In this document: positions 51,257 through 62,524 of the stretch, piece after piece
Position numbering within the stretch: the stretch's first letter is position 1
Layout of the letters: every line of letters starts with the position of its first letter
NCBI RefSeq assembly: GCF_037042905.1
Contig: NC_087245.1
Location: 27,778,001-27,842,000 of the forward strand
Length of the DNA: 64,000 nucleotides
Origin: Lytechinus pictus
Taxonomy: Eukaryota > Echinodermata > Echinoidea > Temnopleuroida > Toxopneustidae
Direction of reading: 5' to 3'
Position numbers and translations under genes: made by a program
Notes under the pieces: generated by a model
Seen by the model: only the letters and a program-made list of their open reading frames with translations
What the model was told of the DNA's origin: nothing
Databases searched by the model: none

Positions 51257-54200
51257 TAGACGGGTCAATGTATGGTTTGACCCGGAACAAATTGCAACAA
51301 ATGATTTTTCAACTGCTTTTGGCAGTATTTGACCTCAGGAAGAACATACTAAAAATCTACCCAAATCCGCATACGGGAAAGTAGTTTTTTCAAGATGGCG
51401 TCCAAGATGGCCGCGATTCACTGAAAATGGATATAACTCACTCATTATCCACCCTAGAATCCTACTTCGGTTCATATTCCATGGTCCAGTGGGTAAACGA
51501 ATTTATTGATGCCAGTAACAGTGAATATTAGCACTCCAGGGTACCAGGAAAATCCAAGATGGCGCCCAAAATGGCTGCCTTAGGCTACAAAAATCCACAA
51601 TTTATCTATTGCTTACTTAAGTGGCTTTAATTTGGTTCTATTCAATGGTTTTAATGGTGAAGTCGTTCATCGGGACAAGTTACAAGGACAGCCAGTGGTC
51701 TGGTGTGTCCAAAAATCCAAGATGGCTTCCAAAAATGGAGTTTAAAATGGCTGTTTATACTTAAAATGGACATAGCTCATATCATATCCACCTGGGAGAT
51801 ATGATTTTGGTGCCTAAACCATGGTTTTAATGGTCAAATAATAGATGGGACAAGTTACAAGGACCGTCAGTGGTCCGGTATGTTAAAAAATCCAAGATGG
51901 CTTCCAAAAATGGAGTTTAAAAAATGCTAGTGCTACTTAAAAAAAAACCCAACATAGTTTGTTCGATATCTGGAATATGATTTTTGTGCCTATACCATGG
52001 TTAAATGGGTAAAATAATACATTGAGATAAATTACAAGGACGATGCGTAGTCAAGTATGTCCAAAAGTCCACGATGGCTTAAAAAATAATATAAATTAGC
52101 CGCTGGTATTTACAAATGGACATAGTTCATTTAATATCCGTCAAGGGCATATGATTTTGAAGTCTATGACTTTAAAAGTCAGAAAATTAGTAACAAGGAC
52201 AGTCAGTGGTCTGGTATGTCAAAACTCCAAGATGGCTTCCAAAATTGGAGTCTAAAATGACTGCTGTAAAAATGGAAATAGTTCATTTAAAATCCACCAA
52301 GGAGATGTGATTTTGGTATCCACACTATGGTTTCATGGTTAAAATAATACGTTTGGACTGGTTACATTGATTTGCAGTTGTCCAGTTTGCCTAAAAAATC
52401 CCAGAGGGTTTTCAAAAAAGCATCTAAAACGACTCATATTACTCAATAATGTTCAGAGTTCTACAATATACTATAATATCTGTGAGAAATAATGTTGGTG
52501 TCTAAATTGTGGTGTGAAGGGTCAAATAATACATTCGGACAAGTAACAAGGATGGTTAGTATTACATTTTGTCAAAAAAAATCCATGGTGGAATCTAAAA
52601 TTTCATCAAAATGGATGCTGTTATCAGTCATGAAACAATATGATAACTTATCCCCATGCATTTAAGTGTAGGCATCAAGATTATTTCTCACTGGTGGATA
52701 TTGTTTGAACTATATACATGTATGTCCATTTTTAAGTAAAACCATTTGTTTGAAGCTAACTTGGATTTTAAGGCAATGGATAACTGCATATCATGGTGAC
52801 CATTCCCAAAGTATTTTTTTTACCCTTGAAACCCTAGTGTAGACACCCAAAATAACATCCCCAAGTAAGAACAGTCATTTAAAACCCCAATTTTTAAGGC
52901 CATCTTCGATTTTTGGACATACCTGACACCTGACTGTCTTTTCAACCTAACCCAATATATTACTTGACCTTTTAAACTCTAGTGAATATACCAAAATCAT
53001 ACCTCCAAGGTGTATTTCTAATGAACTATGTATACTTTTAAGTAACAACAGTCAATTTACACCCCATTTTGGAAGTCACCTTGGATTTTCTAACATACAG
53101 ACAACTGACTGGTCTTGTAACTTACCTAGTGTATTACTTGACCCTTTAAACCATGGTTTAGACACCAAACTCATATTTCCCAGACATATATTGAACAAAC
53201 TATGTCCTTTTATCAGTAACATCAGCCATTTTGTTTACTCCTTGTTGGAAACCATCTTCGAATTTTTGACATACCAGAGCACTGACTGTCATTGTAACTT
53301 ATCCTTCTATATCATTTGACCCTTGAAACCAAATTTAAGACACCGAAATCATATCTCACAGGCGGATATAACATGAGCTATGCCACTTTTAAGTATCAGC
53401 AGCCATTTTAGAATCAATTTTTGGAAGCCATATTGGATTTTTGGTCATACCAGACCACTGACTGTCCTTAAATATTGTCCTAATGTATTATTTTTACCCT
53501 TTAAACCAGTGGTTTAGACACCAAAATCGCATTTTCCAGGCCGATATGAAATAAACTATTTCCGCTTTAAGTAACAGCAGTCAATTTAGAGTCAATTTCT
53601 GGAAGCAAACTTAGATTTTTTAAAATACAAAGCCATTGACTGTTCTTGTAACTTGTCCTGAGATATTGATTGACCCTTGAAACCAGTGGTTTAGACACCA
53701 AAGTCACATATCCTAGGCCGATATAAAATGAGCTATGTCCGCTTTAGGTATCAGCTGCCTATTTCTAAGATCAATTTTTGGAAGCCATCTTCTATTTTTG
53801 GACATACCAGACCACTGACTGTCCTTGTAACTTATTCTTATATATTATTTGACCCTTGAAACCAGTGGTTTAGACATCAAGATCGCATCTCCCAGACCAG
53901 AATTAAATAAGCTGTGTCCGCTTTAAGTATTAGCAGCCATTTCAGGATCAATTTTTGGAATCCATCACGGATTTTTGCACATACCAGACCACTGACTTTC
54001 TTTGTAACTTGCCCCTATGTAATATTTGATTATTTGACCCATTTAACCATGGTACAGACACAAAAAAATAATATTTCTGGATATTGAGCAAACTATGTCG
54101 GTTTTTTCAAGTAGCAACAACAATTTTAGACTCCGTTTTTACTGGACCACTGAATGTCCTTGTCACTTGTCCCAATGTCTGTTTTGACCATTGAAAACAT

Positions 54201-54773
54201 TGTCTAGACACCAAAATCATTATGTCCTAGGTGGATATGAAATGAACTATGTCCATTTTAATTATCAACAGCCATTTCAAACTCCATTTCTGGAAGCCAT
54301 CTTGGATTTGTGTACACAATCTTGGATTATTTGACACACCAGACCACTTGTAACTTGTTCTAATGTACTACTTCACCCTTAAAACCATTGAATAAAAGCC
54401 AAATTAAAGCCACTTAGATGAATTGTGGATTTTCAGCCTACGGCAGCCATTTTGGGCGCCATCTTGGATTTGCCAGGTACATTGGAGGGCCTATAATTCA
54501 CTCTAGCATGTATCAACAAATTTTTACCCCCTAGACCACGGAATACGAATCGAAATAGGATTCTAGGGCGGATAATGAGTCAGTTGTATCCATTTTCAGT
54601 GGATGAAGGCCATCTTGGACGCCATCTTAAAAATAACCACTTTCCCGGATGCGGATTTTGGTAGATTCTTAGTATGTTATTCCTGAGGTCAAAAAGTACA
54701 AAAATTCGTTGAAAATCATTTGTTGCCATTTGTTCCGGGTAAGGGTATTTTTGGTCGTATATTGACCCGTCTA
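51257..54773. mobile_element. 3.5-kb foldback palindrome with arms of ~170-bp tandem units
   Basis: Outer ends are inverted: TAGACGGGTCAAT on the left (51257) and ATTGACCCGTCTA on the right (to 54773), followed inward by ACCCGGAACAAA, GATTTT.CAAC and AATCCGCAT.CGGGAAA on both sides. Inside, the left half (to about 52680) has about 6 direct units with CCAAGATGGCTTCC, CATGGTTTTAATGG, GGACAAGTTACAAGGAC and CAGTGGTC; the right half has about 9 units of the same in reverse complement (CATACCAGACCACTGACTG). Units are spaced about 160-180 bp. TA flanks at both ends would fit a Tc1/mariner-type insertion. No protein frame. Resembles foldback elements described in sea urchins (TU-type), by structure only. 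Confidence 0.85.
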
Positions 54774-55079
54774 TTATGGTGATTTGCTTCTTTTCAGGTG
54801 AAACTGCATCAAGACAAACCACATGATGTTACTCTTTTGTATTATATGCTGATATCACATGCGGTATCATATTGTGTTTTTATTTAGACTATGCTTATGT
54901 TATGTTATGAATTGCATTTATATGATTCATGTTATACAAACACATTCTTGTAAATATGTATTATACATATATTCATTCATGTAAATATGTTAATGTTGTT
55001 AATAAACTCAACTCAACCAAACATAAATTTGAAAAACTAATGCAGATAAAAGGAAAGATTTAAAAAAAAGTACGCACAC
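54774..55079. other. AT-rich spacer, possible LINE 3' end
   Basis: No gene. It ends with TTGTTAATAAACTCAACTC, a polyadenylation-signal-like AATAAA context near 55005. It could be the 3' UTR of the LINE at 48545-51056, displaced by the palindrome; this is inference. Confidence 0.3.
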
Positions 55080-55110
55080 ACAACCCCCCCCCCACACACA
55101 CACACACATA

Positions 55111-55409
55111 CAGTTGAGGCCAAACGCTTACATACACTCATGGAATTCAGTGAAATTTGTTCACTTGCCAAAAATCGTGAAATTTACTATACATGTAATA
55201 TAAATACTACCATGACGAATTTGGTATCAAATGAAGAGGGTATTAAGCTCTTTCACATGATTGGGATGCTGTTGGGATTAAAGTATATTTCAGGTGGAAT
55301 TTTCTTTGAGGAAACTAGTAATATTCTTGCAAAATGTATTCTATTGTTTATTATATTTTCAAACATCGTTTCATATAAGTATATACATGTCAAATCTATG
55401 AGTTTTATT
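55111..55409 (+). mobile_element. Tc1/mariner-like transposon end
   Basis: TA followed by CAGTTGAGGCCAAACGCTT and ACATACACTCATGGAATTC closely resembles the terminal repeat of vertebrate and invertebrate Tc1-type elements (CAGTTGA...TTTACATACA). No transposase frame follows; the copy seems cut by the family R1 fragment at 55410. Upstream is a CA/C simple repeat (55076-55108). Confidence 0.6.
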
Positions 55410-55672
55410 ATATCATCATAACTTAGAAAGTATATGGATCTAGTTTATGGAACATAGGCATTAGGGTAATCAAGTATAAAAGTTTGTTTTGCACACATCT
55501 TAGGTCGCATGATCATGGTCAAAGGCCATTTTAGTCAATGGACATAGTATTTTATTATTAAATGAATCTTTTCTTTTGTGAATAATAATTCTATAGCTCT
55601 GTTTTTAAAGTCAGCACTGCTGCTATATCAAGTCGTGTAATGCAGGCGAGACTGTCACAGGCTTTCCACTTG
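55410..55672 (+). mobile_element. Dispersed repeat family R1, copy 4 (5'-truncated)
   Basis: Starts within the family at ATCATCATAACTTAGAAAG, contains GGTAATCAAGTAT, CATGATCATGGTCAAAGG and CAGCACTGCTGCTATATCA, and ends TGCAGGCGAGACTGTC then CTTTCCACTTG. Missing the GTCTCRCCTGCAT left end. Confidence 0.7.
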
Positions 55673-55742
55673 TGTGTGTGTGTATATAAACACACACACA
55701 CACATATATATAAATAAATATATATATATATATATATAATGG
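55670..55742. repeat. GT/AC and TA microsatellite with inverted symmetry
   Basis: GTGTGTGTGTGTATATA is followed by AAACACACACACACACA and then AT repeats. The (GT)n and (AC)n blocks face each other, so the region can form a hairpin or Z-DNA. Confidence 0.8.
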
Positions 55743-57015
55743 GTAAAAAAAATCCGAGAGCTAATAAACACTGTCGGTCACTCATGGTTGGTATTATACA
55801 AGCGCAATATATGGTCTATGAGACGGTCGTAGCTTCTATAAAGTCCTCCTTTATTAGTTGTCTAGCTTTCGATCTTTGATCTTCATCATACTGTAAGTAT
55901 ACAAAACACAGAGTACAATAGCCTAAATTTATTGCTTAAAATATTTACATTTATAAAGGTATATGATTTAATCGTTTTTTGTTTATATTACAGTATTGGT
56001 ATTATTAATATTCTTTTGACCATTCAAATTTTCATCGTTATTGAAATTATCATATACCATTATTACTAATATATACCCTTAACACGACTTATGCTATTTT
56101 CATCACTATAACAACTGTCATCATTTTTAATTATCATTATTATTGTTTATATTACCATACTAAGATGACAATAAATTGTCGTCATAACAATCGGTAAAAA
56201 TGATCTCAAAATGTTTTGCTTAATTCAACTAAACAGTTAAAGCGCAACAGAGAAAATGCTAAAACATTTAATTTGTGGCACTTGCTGATATCGACAGTTT
56301 TCTGCATATCCGTCTTGTGAAACTGAGAAAAAAAATCATAGTAAATAATACTGATGATGATGATGATAATGTTAATACACAGTAAAACACTTTTTTTTTA
56401 AAGAAATGTTTTCTTTTCCAACTAGCTATACACCTTTTAGTCTCGAGTCGGATTTCCCGGGTTTTTTAAATATATTATACGATTTTACTATTTTCTGCCA
56501 TATTATCTTCATTGTTTTAATCACTAAACTTGATGTCCATATTTTTCTATGAATGAAATATTGATATTATTTTTGAAATTTCTGGTATTGAGTAGAGGGC
56601 CAATGTTGCACGAATTGTAGATGAGTGCAATATTGACCCGGACGAGTGGATTTTTGTTTTCTGCTTTTAAATGAAATGAAGCCAATATATATGTTTTGTC
56701 TGTATGTATGGGCGTGCCCCCCCCCCCCCCCACAAAAAATGATTTAACAATTATCTCACTTATCACACACATCAATTAGCATGGTTACTATGACTCTTTT
56801 TTAAGATCATTATAATCATAGGAATGCAGCTTACATGTAACATTGTATTCCATTGAACTTTTCATTTAGTGAAATCATGTGCCTGCCACTCAGAGTAGTA
56901 GGTCCATGATGAAACTCAGGATCCTCTCAGGCTATCAGATTACAATGAACAAACATAATTTCGGCCTGTAAGTAATCTGAAGTATGTATCAAAGCTCGTG
57001 GAAGGTGCCATGCAT
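55743..57015. other. AT-rich stretch without recognised gene
   Basis: Contains ATT-rich simple sequence (55985-56175), a short GAT repeat (near 56350), and a C run at 56717-56731 within AT-rich sequence. No coding similarity seen. Confidence 0.45.
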
Positions 57016-57019
57016 ATAC

Positions 57020-58281
57020 GCAAATAATGAATCACCTTGACCGCAACTCTCTTCTTCCTATTAATCAGTCAGCCTACAGACAGTATCACAGTACTGAAAC
57101 GACACTGTTAAAGAATTAAGAGTAATATTCTCATGGCTATGGATGATAAGAAAGTCATCTTATTACTTTTATTAGATCTTAGTAGCGCATTTGATACCAT
57201 TGAACATACTAACCTATTGCATACATTTAACAAATACTTTGGTATTAAGGGTGTAGTACTTGACTGGATAGAATCATATTTAACTGACAGATGTCAGCGG
57301 ATCCAAATTGATGAAACTGTTTCTGAAATGTTCTCAGTACCTTTCGGAGTCCCGCAAGGGTCCCGTCTCGGCCCTCTACTGTTCACTTTATACACAAGTC
57401 AGCTCAATACAACATTATACATAGTATATTCCCTAAAGTATCTTGTCACTGCTACGAAGATGACACACAAGTCTATCTGTCTTTTACACCAAACTTGCTT
57501 GCTCAGCACCAGAGCATCTCTCTTCTAGAAGATTGTGTTGATTACATACGTGAATGGATGCTGCACAACAAACTTATGCTAAATGACAATTAAACAGAAT
57601 TGCTAGTTATCGGTACATCTAAACAACTGAATAAGCTAGATTTTGACGGGATATCAGTTGGCAGTTCAGTCATAGAACCAAATTCTAATGTAAGAAATCT
57701 TGGAGTATTTTTTTGACTCGCAATTGAATGTGGAAGCACATATTACCAATGTGTGTAAATCTTCATTTCATATGATATACAACCTCAGACGTATACGAAA
57801 ATACTTTGACGATGAAAGCATGAAAACAATTGTCCATGCATGCATTATTAGTAAGGTAGATTATTGTAACAGTTTGCTGTATGGGCTCCCCTTGTCTCAA
57901 ATCGGGCGTCTTCAGAGAGTACAGAACGCATGTGCACGGCTGATTTGTAGTCAATCTAGATTTTCAAGGATCTGGCTTCCAGTTCGCCAACGAATATCTT
58001 TCAAGATTTTGTTAATCGTATACAAGGCACTAAGTGGCCAAGCCCCCAGTTATATTTCTGAGCTTTTACAAAGAAAAGTTCACAGACACTCTCACAACTG
58101 CGTAGTTGTCATGATAATTTGCTCCTTCACATCCCCACTCATAATACAAAGATAACTTTGGGAGGTCGTGCTTTTGCCTGTGCAGCCCCAAAATTATGGA
58201 ATGGTTTGCCGTATGTAATAAGATCCTGTCCATCAGTAGAAACGTTCAAACTTAAACTAAAAACCTATCTGTTCAAATAAT
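57020..58281 (+). pseudogene. 5'-truncated LINE (L2/CR1 group), RT and C-terminal region
   Basis: Begins MNHLDRNSLLPINQSAYRQ at 57028, then the frame 57133-57528 with LLLDLSSAFDTIEHTNLL, LTDRCQRIQID and FGVPQGSRLGPLLFTLYTS. The catalytic YADD region is shifted (CYEDDTQVYL near 57452-57481), with Glu in place of Ala. After further breaks, 57700-58155 gives YNLRRIRKYF, SKVDYCNSLLYGLP, RLQRVQNACARLI and KILLIVYKALSGQAPSY; the end frame gives GGRAFACAAPKLWNGLP and FKLKLKTYLFK with TAA at about 58280. Multiple shifts show it is inactive. Confidence 0.85.
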
Positions 58282-58439
58282 TCCCATACAAGATCTTCAC
58301 CCCCTTTTCTAAATCTGTTCTCAGATCAGTATATATTATTATTATATTATATTATAACGAATATACATAGAGTTCTGACAAGTTACAAAGGGAATAATGA
58401 TATCAATAATAACAATACTAATAATGACGAAAATAATAA

Positions 58440-58510
58440 TTATAAATCATAAGGTCTAAATGCGTGATGCGAGTCCGAAGCGCGAGCTGAAATTTGTATC
58501 AAAAGGAACA
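58440..58510 (-). repeat. Fragment of the CGCG-motif family
   Basis: AAGGTCTAAATGCGTGATG, GAGTCCGAAGCGCGAGCTG and AAATTTGTATCAAAAGG match, inverted, the repeating block of the transposon at 39843-42733 (CAGCTCGCGCTTCGCG...). Boundaries not determined. Confidence 0.5.
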
Positions 58511-58803
58511 TTTTAAGGACCCTTGGTATGAATTCATCAGCTAGTAGTCAGGTTCACTATGTTCATATTTGGGCTTTCGCCGGATTTTTTTTTTAGAAAT
58601 TGAAAACTATACATTTTTTTGAAAGGTTATATGAGGATTCAGAATAACAATGTTTCTATTTGCACCGTGACCTATATGGCCTCCATCTTGGATTTTTCAA
58701 AATGGCCGCCAAAAGCAGGGTTTTCGACAATATCTCAGCTTCCAAGTAACCTAGAATCATGATTTTGACACCTAGACCGCCATTTCTGAGGACAAGGAAT
58801 ATA

Positions 58804-60221
58804 CAGCGCGTCCCCCGAAAATGTCCCTCTGACATAGGGCTGAATTAATTATAAAATGTGGTAATATTCTCAAATAAATGTTCATGAGTAGAAAGCTCAC
58901 TTCATGATCTAATACCCCTTTCATAAACCCAATTATGCGGCTAATAGCAGCATAATTTGGTCGTAAAATCGGAGGAGGACCAGAGTTATCCGCATTATTT
59001 TGATGCTGCAAATCCTGCAATTATCCGCATAATAGCGGCATCGGGACCAGATTTTGACTTTATGAACGCATTTCAAAGTAATGCGGATAATTGCCATGGT
59101 GCGGTCACAAGGTCACCCTTTTCCAACACAACCGCATCGGAGGGGTGTGTGCGGTTGCCATGACGATTAAATCCGCCTTTTTCAGGACGGGCGCTCGTAA
59201 AAATAGTGCGGATTTTTTTCGGAGTTTGTGAACGCAATTTTTATTGAATTATCCGCATTACTCTTAGGCGGCTAATTGGAGGATGGGTTTATAAAAGGAG
59301 TTTAACTTCTATGAACATTTTTCATTGGTTGCGCTTCAGCGGTTTTGAATACACACTCTGTTACGTAACAGTGGTGCATTTTAGCCCATTCCAAGTTTGC
59401 AGCATTTATGCATTTCTGCATTGTCTATGGCATATTAATCCCCATTCTTACATCCAGGATCTGAGCAGGGACATTTCCCTGATCCTATCCAGGCTCATCA
59501 AATCATAAACTTTGGCATGTTCAGAAGGACAAGAAACATAAAAAAATTAGCTTGTTTGATGATTGATAAGGGGAATCAGTGCACCAACTTGGAAAAAAAA
59601 TGTGAATGATAAATGAGTAAAATAAGCTGAAATATAAAGGGGAATCCACAAGTTAATCACCCTTTGCGAAAAGGAACTATACTAGTATACCAGAGAAAAA
59701 TTTGACTTTTTTCTAAAGGTTACATTGAATTAAATTGACCACAGTAGCTTATTAAGAAAAAATAAGTAATGAAAACAAAAATGCAGTATTAGGCATGAAT
59801 TAGGCATGAAACAGAATGACCCGTTGTCCTAATCATTGTGCATCTCTTGTTATCAAACATCAAATGAACTGTCAAATGTTGTTTTTGCCCTTCTGAACAT
59901 GCTCAAGGTTGTGATTTGATGAGCCTGGTTTAATAGATGATGGAGATTTCCCTGGTCAGAATGGTCAAAGGGGGTTGATATGCTAGAAAGTGCAGAACAC
60001 ACAGCAGTGCTGCATGCATGCAAACTTGGAATGGACTGAAAAGCACCACTGTTACATAATAGACTGTGTATTCAAAACGACTGAAGCGAAACCAATGAAT
60101 TGTTTATAGAAGTTAGACCATGATATGAGCTTCCTAGTTCCATACATTTCACTGAGAATAATTTTTATTTTTTGAAGTAATTTAGCCGCATATCACAGGG
60201 ACATTGTTTGGGGACGCGCTG
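58804..60221. mobile_element. 1.4-kb foldback element with CAGCGCGTCCCC termini
   Basis: Left end TA-CAGCGCGTCCCC at 58804, right end GGGGACGCGCTG-TA at 60221. The TA flanks fit a Tc1/mariner-type insertion. Arms pair over long stretches: AACTTCTATGAAC, GCTTCAGCGGTTTTGAATAC, GTAACAGTGGTGCATTTT, CATTCCAAGTTTGCA and AGGCTCATCAAATCA on the left (59303-59535) recur inverted at 59888-60120. The left arm is lengthened by a MITE at 58913-59302. No coding capacity. A second GACGCGCTGTATTGTTATCA just beyond the right end (60277-60296) suggests a local duplication. Confidence 0.75.
58913..59302. mobile_element. MITE with TACCCCTTTCATAAACCCA termini, TAA target duplication
   Basis: Left end TACCCCTTTCATAAACCCA, right end TGGGTTTATAAAAGGAGTT, flanked by TAA (58910-58912, 59303-59305). 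A 3-bp TAA duplication is characteristic of PIF/Harbinger elements. The interior has GC-richer blocks with ATTATCCGCAT and ATGCGGATAATT in both orientations. The right arm of the host foldback shows the uninterrupted site with one TAA. Confidence 0.8.
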
Positions 60222-60223
60222 TA

Positions 60224-61740
60224 TTGTTATCAAAATAATCAACTTTATACAAGAAATAAAAACACATTATAATTGACGCGCTGTATTGTTATCATTATAA
60301 TTGATTATAAAAAGCAAGTTTGACACATTTGTTTAACATTTACCTTACTGAAAGATATGTTTATTTCGTTTTATTTGCAACACTTAATTTGAATTTTAAT
60401 GTGTGTTTGAGTCTGGAAATACTTAATATAAGACAAAAAAATGTCATTAGTATTTTTTTCTTGATAAAAGTTGATTTTAACAATTTTATATCGTCATAAA
60501 CAGGGCCAATACGAGCTGAGATTTTCATACAGACCCGAAAGGGAATACTTTAGGCATTGTTTGACATTTAGGAAAATGGTATTCAGGTACAAAAGATCAA
60601 CAAAAAGCTGTTTTCCATCGATGACCCGATGGAAACAGAATCACGATTACAACAAATATCATTGATGTCATACATTAATTTTGGTCAGTAAATAGATTAA
60701 CCGAAATAGTTATCCAAATGTTTGAGGGCCATGGCGTATTGTATCTTTTTTTGGGAGGGGGGGGGCGGGCGACCCCCCCCCCCCGTCCCCCACCGTTGTA
60801 CCCACGGATGCCCATGCCTCAGTCAATATTACCGCCACTGTAATCGCTATGGAATATCCCGTTTGCTAATTACCCTTGCTAACATCATCAAAATGAAGGT
60901 CACTATATCGACGGCAGCAAATAAGTCGAAACTCACATCTAATGAAGAAAATGCATCAGAGATGGATCCTGCATTGAAATAAAAAATAATAATTTGATGA
61001 ATACGTAAAGAACAGCAAATCACATGCACACAAAAATCAACCTACACCCACATTTTTGTATACACAACCTTACACACACCTGCTCGAGGATGTTTTTCAG
61101 GAAATTATCTGTTAGAGAATTATGCACTGGCGTGACAGTAGGAATCGTGTCGACCAATAAAAAAGAAAAAAAAATAGTATGTAACCAGAACATATGCCAT
61201 CGTGTATCGAGGACCTTTGAACCGTATGTTAATGTACAGGATTTTTTTTTTATAATTTACAATTGAGGGCGAACCGAGAACGTCACACAACATCATCAAA
61301 ACATATCGACATTCCGTAATCTATCAGTATTCTAAACTTGAAGTGGGAGAAGAGATTCGAGTTGACCTATTAAATTTCAAGACCTTGCTGTGAATGTAAG
61401 ATACTCGGTGGACTTTCAGACCGTCGAAAGGTGAAAAATTGTCTGAAAGTTATTCTGGGAATTCTATCTTTGGTCATTTTTTAAATATCATGTTAACAAC
61501 TATTATGATCTATTGAATATATGATTGTGATTTCTTTAAAGTTGTCAGTGGATCACTATTGCAGGCCAGGTGTTGGCATGTATTCTGATGTTTTGATTCG
61601 GCCGGGATTTCATAATTCTAGGCTGGATCTTAAAATCCCAGGAATTGTATGAGTTTAGGGCAGATACTGAGTATCAAAGAATTCTGAGTAAAGCAAAATA
61701 TGTAAGAACTCTCAGATCCAAGGGCAGATTTAGACAGCTA
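60224..61740. other. Intergenic stretch without recognised gene
   Basis: AT-rich with a G/C-run patch near 60753-60795 that looks like another transposon terminus. Open frames are short and unrecognised. From about 61746 there is a fragment (GTCTTACAAAGAGTTACG, ATTGATCCGATCAACC) matching one end of the MITE at 2257-2514. Confidence 0.4.
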
Positions 61741-61840
61741 GCTCCGTCTTACAAAGAGTTACGATTGATCCGATCAACCTCAATTTATATGGAGATCCAA
61801 CAATGTCAATTATTTTACAGTAAATTTCTTCATGTCCTTT

Positions 61841-62420
61841 TTAAAGGAGAATGAAACTCTTGGAGCAAGTTAGCTTTTGTGAAAGCAGAAAAATCAAAGA
61901 ATAAGATCAACAAAACTTTGAGAAAAATAGGACTAGCAATAAAAGAGTTATGAGCATTTGAATGTCGAGATCACTAATGCTATGGAGATCCTCCCATTGG
62001 CAATGCGACCAAGATCTGTGATGTCACACACGTACAACTCTCCCATTTGGACACTGAAAATATACCCCAAAACATCTCTTTTTGCTCATTCTAATCATAT
62101 GACAAACGATTCATCAATGATATAATGTTGTGAAACCTCTGTACTTGTCATCTCATAAAGAGAACACCTCACCTTGTGATAGACTCTATAAAAGTGAGAA
62201 TATAAGTGAAATAAGTACTAAAGTAATGAGGGAGTTGTACGTGTGTGATATCACAGATCTTGGTCGCATTGCCGTTGGGAGGATCTACATGGCACTAGTG
62301 ATCTCAATATTCGAATGCTCATAACTTTCTTATTATTCATTCAATCTTCCTCAATATGTTTCTTTGATTTTTCTCTTTGATATGGATTCAGCTGGTTTCA
62401 AGGGTTTCATTCTCCTTTAA
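61841..62420. mobile_element. 580-bp palindromic MITE with TTAAAGGAGAATGAAAC termini
   Basis: Starts TTAAAGGAGAATGAAACTC and ends GGGTTTCATTCTCCTTTAA. Arms of about 190-200 bp pair over their full length: AAATCAAAGAA, GTTATGAGCATTTGAATG, GAGATCACTAATGC, GGAGATCCTCCCA and GCAATGCGACCAAGATCTG in the left arm (to about 62048) recur inverted from about 62229. The centre has no coding capacity. It lies about 100 bp beyond the 3' end of the SLC16-like gene. Confidence 0.8.
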
Positions 62421-62524
62421 ACAAAAAAGGAGTACACTGAATTAAAAAGAGAGATGAATATATGAATATACACCATATTTAGAAAAAATATTTTTTAGCA
62501 AACATGCATTTTCGATTTTTTTTT

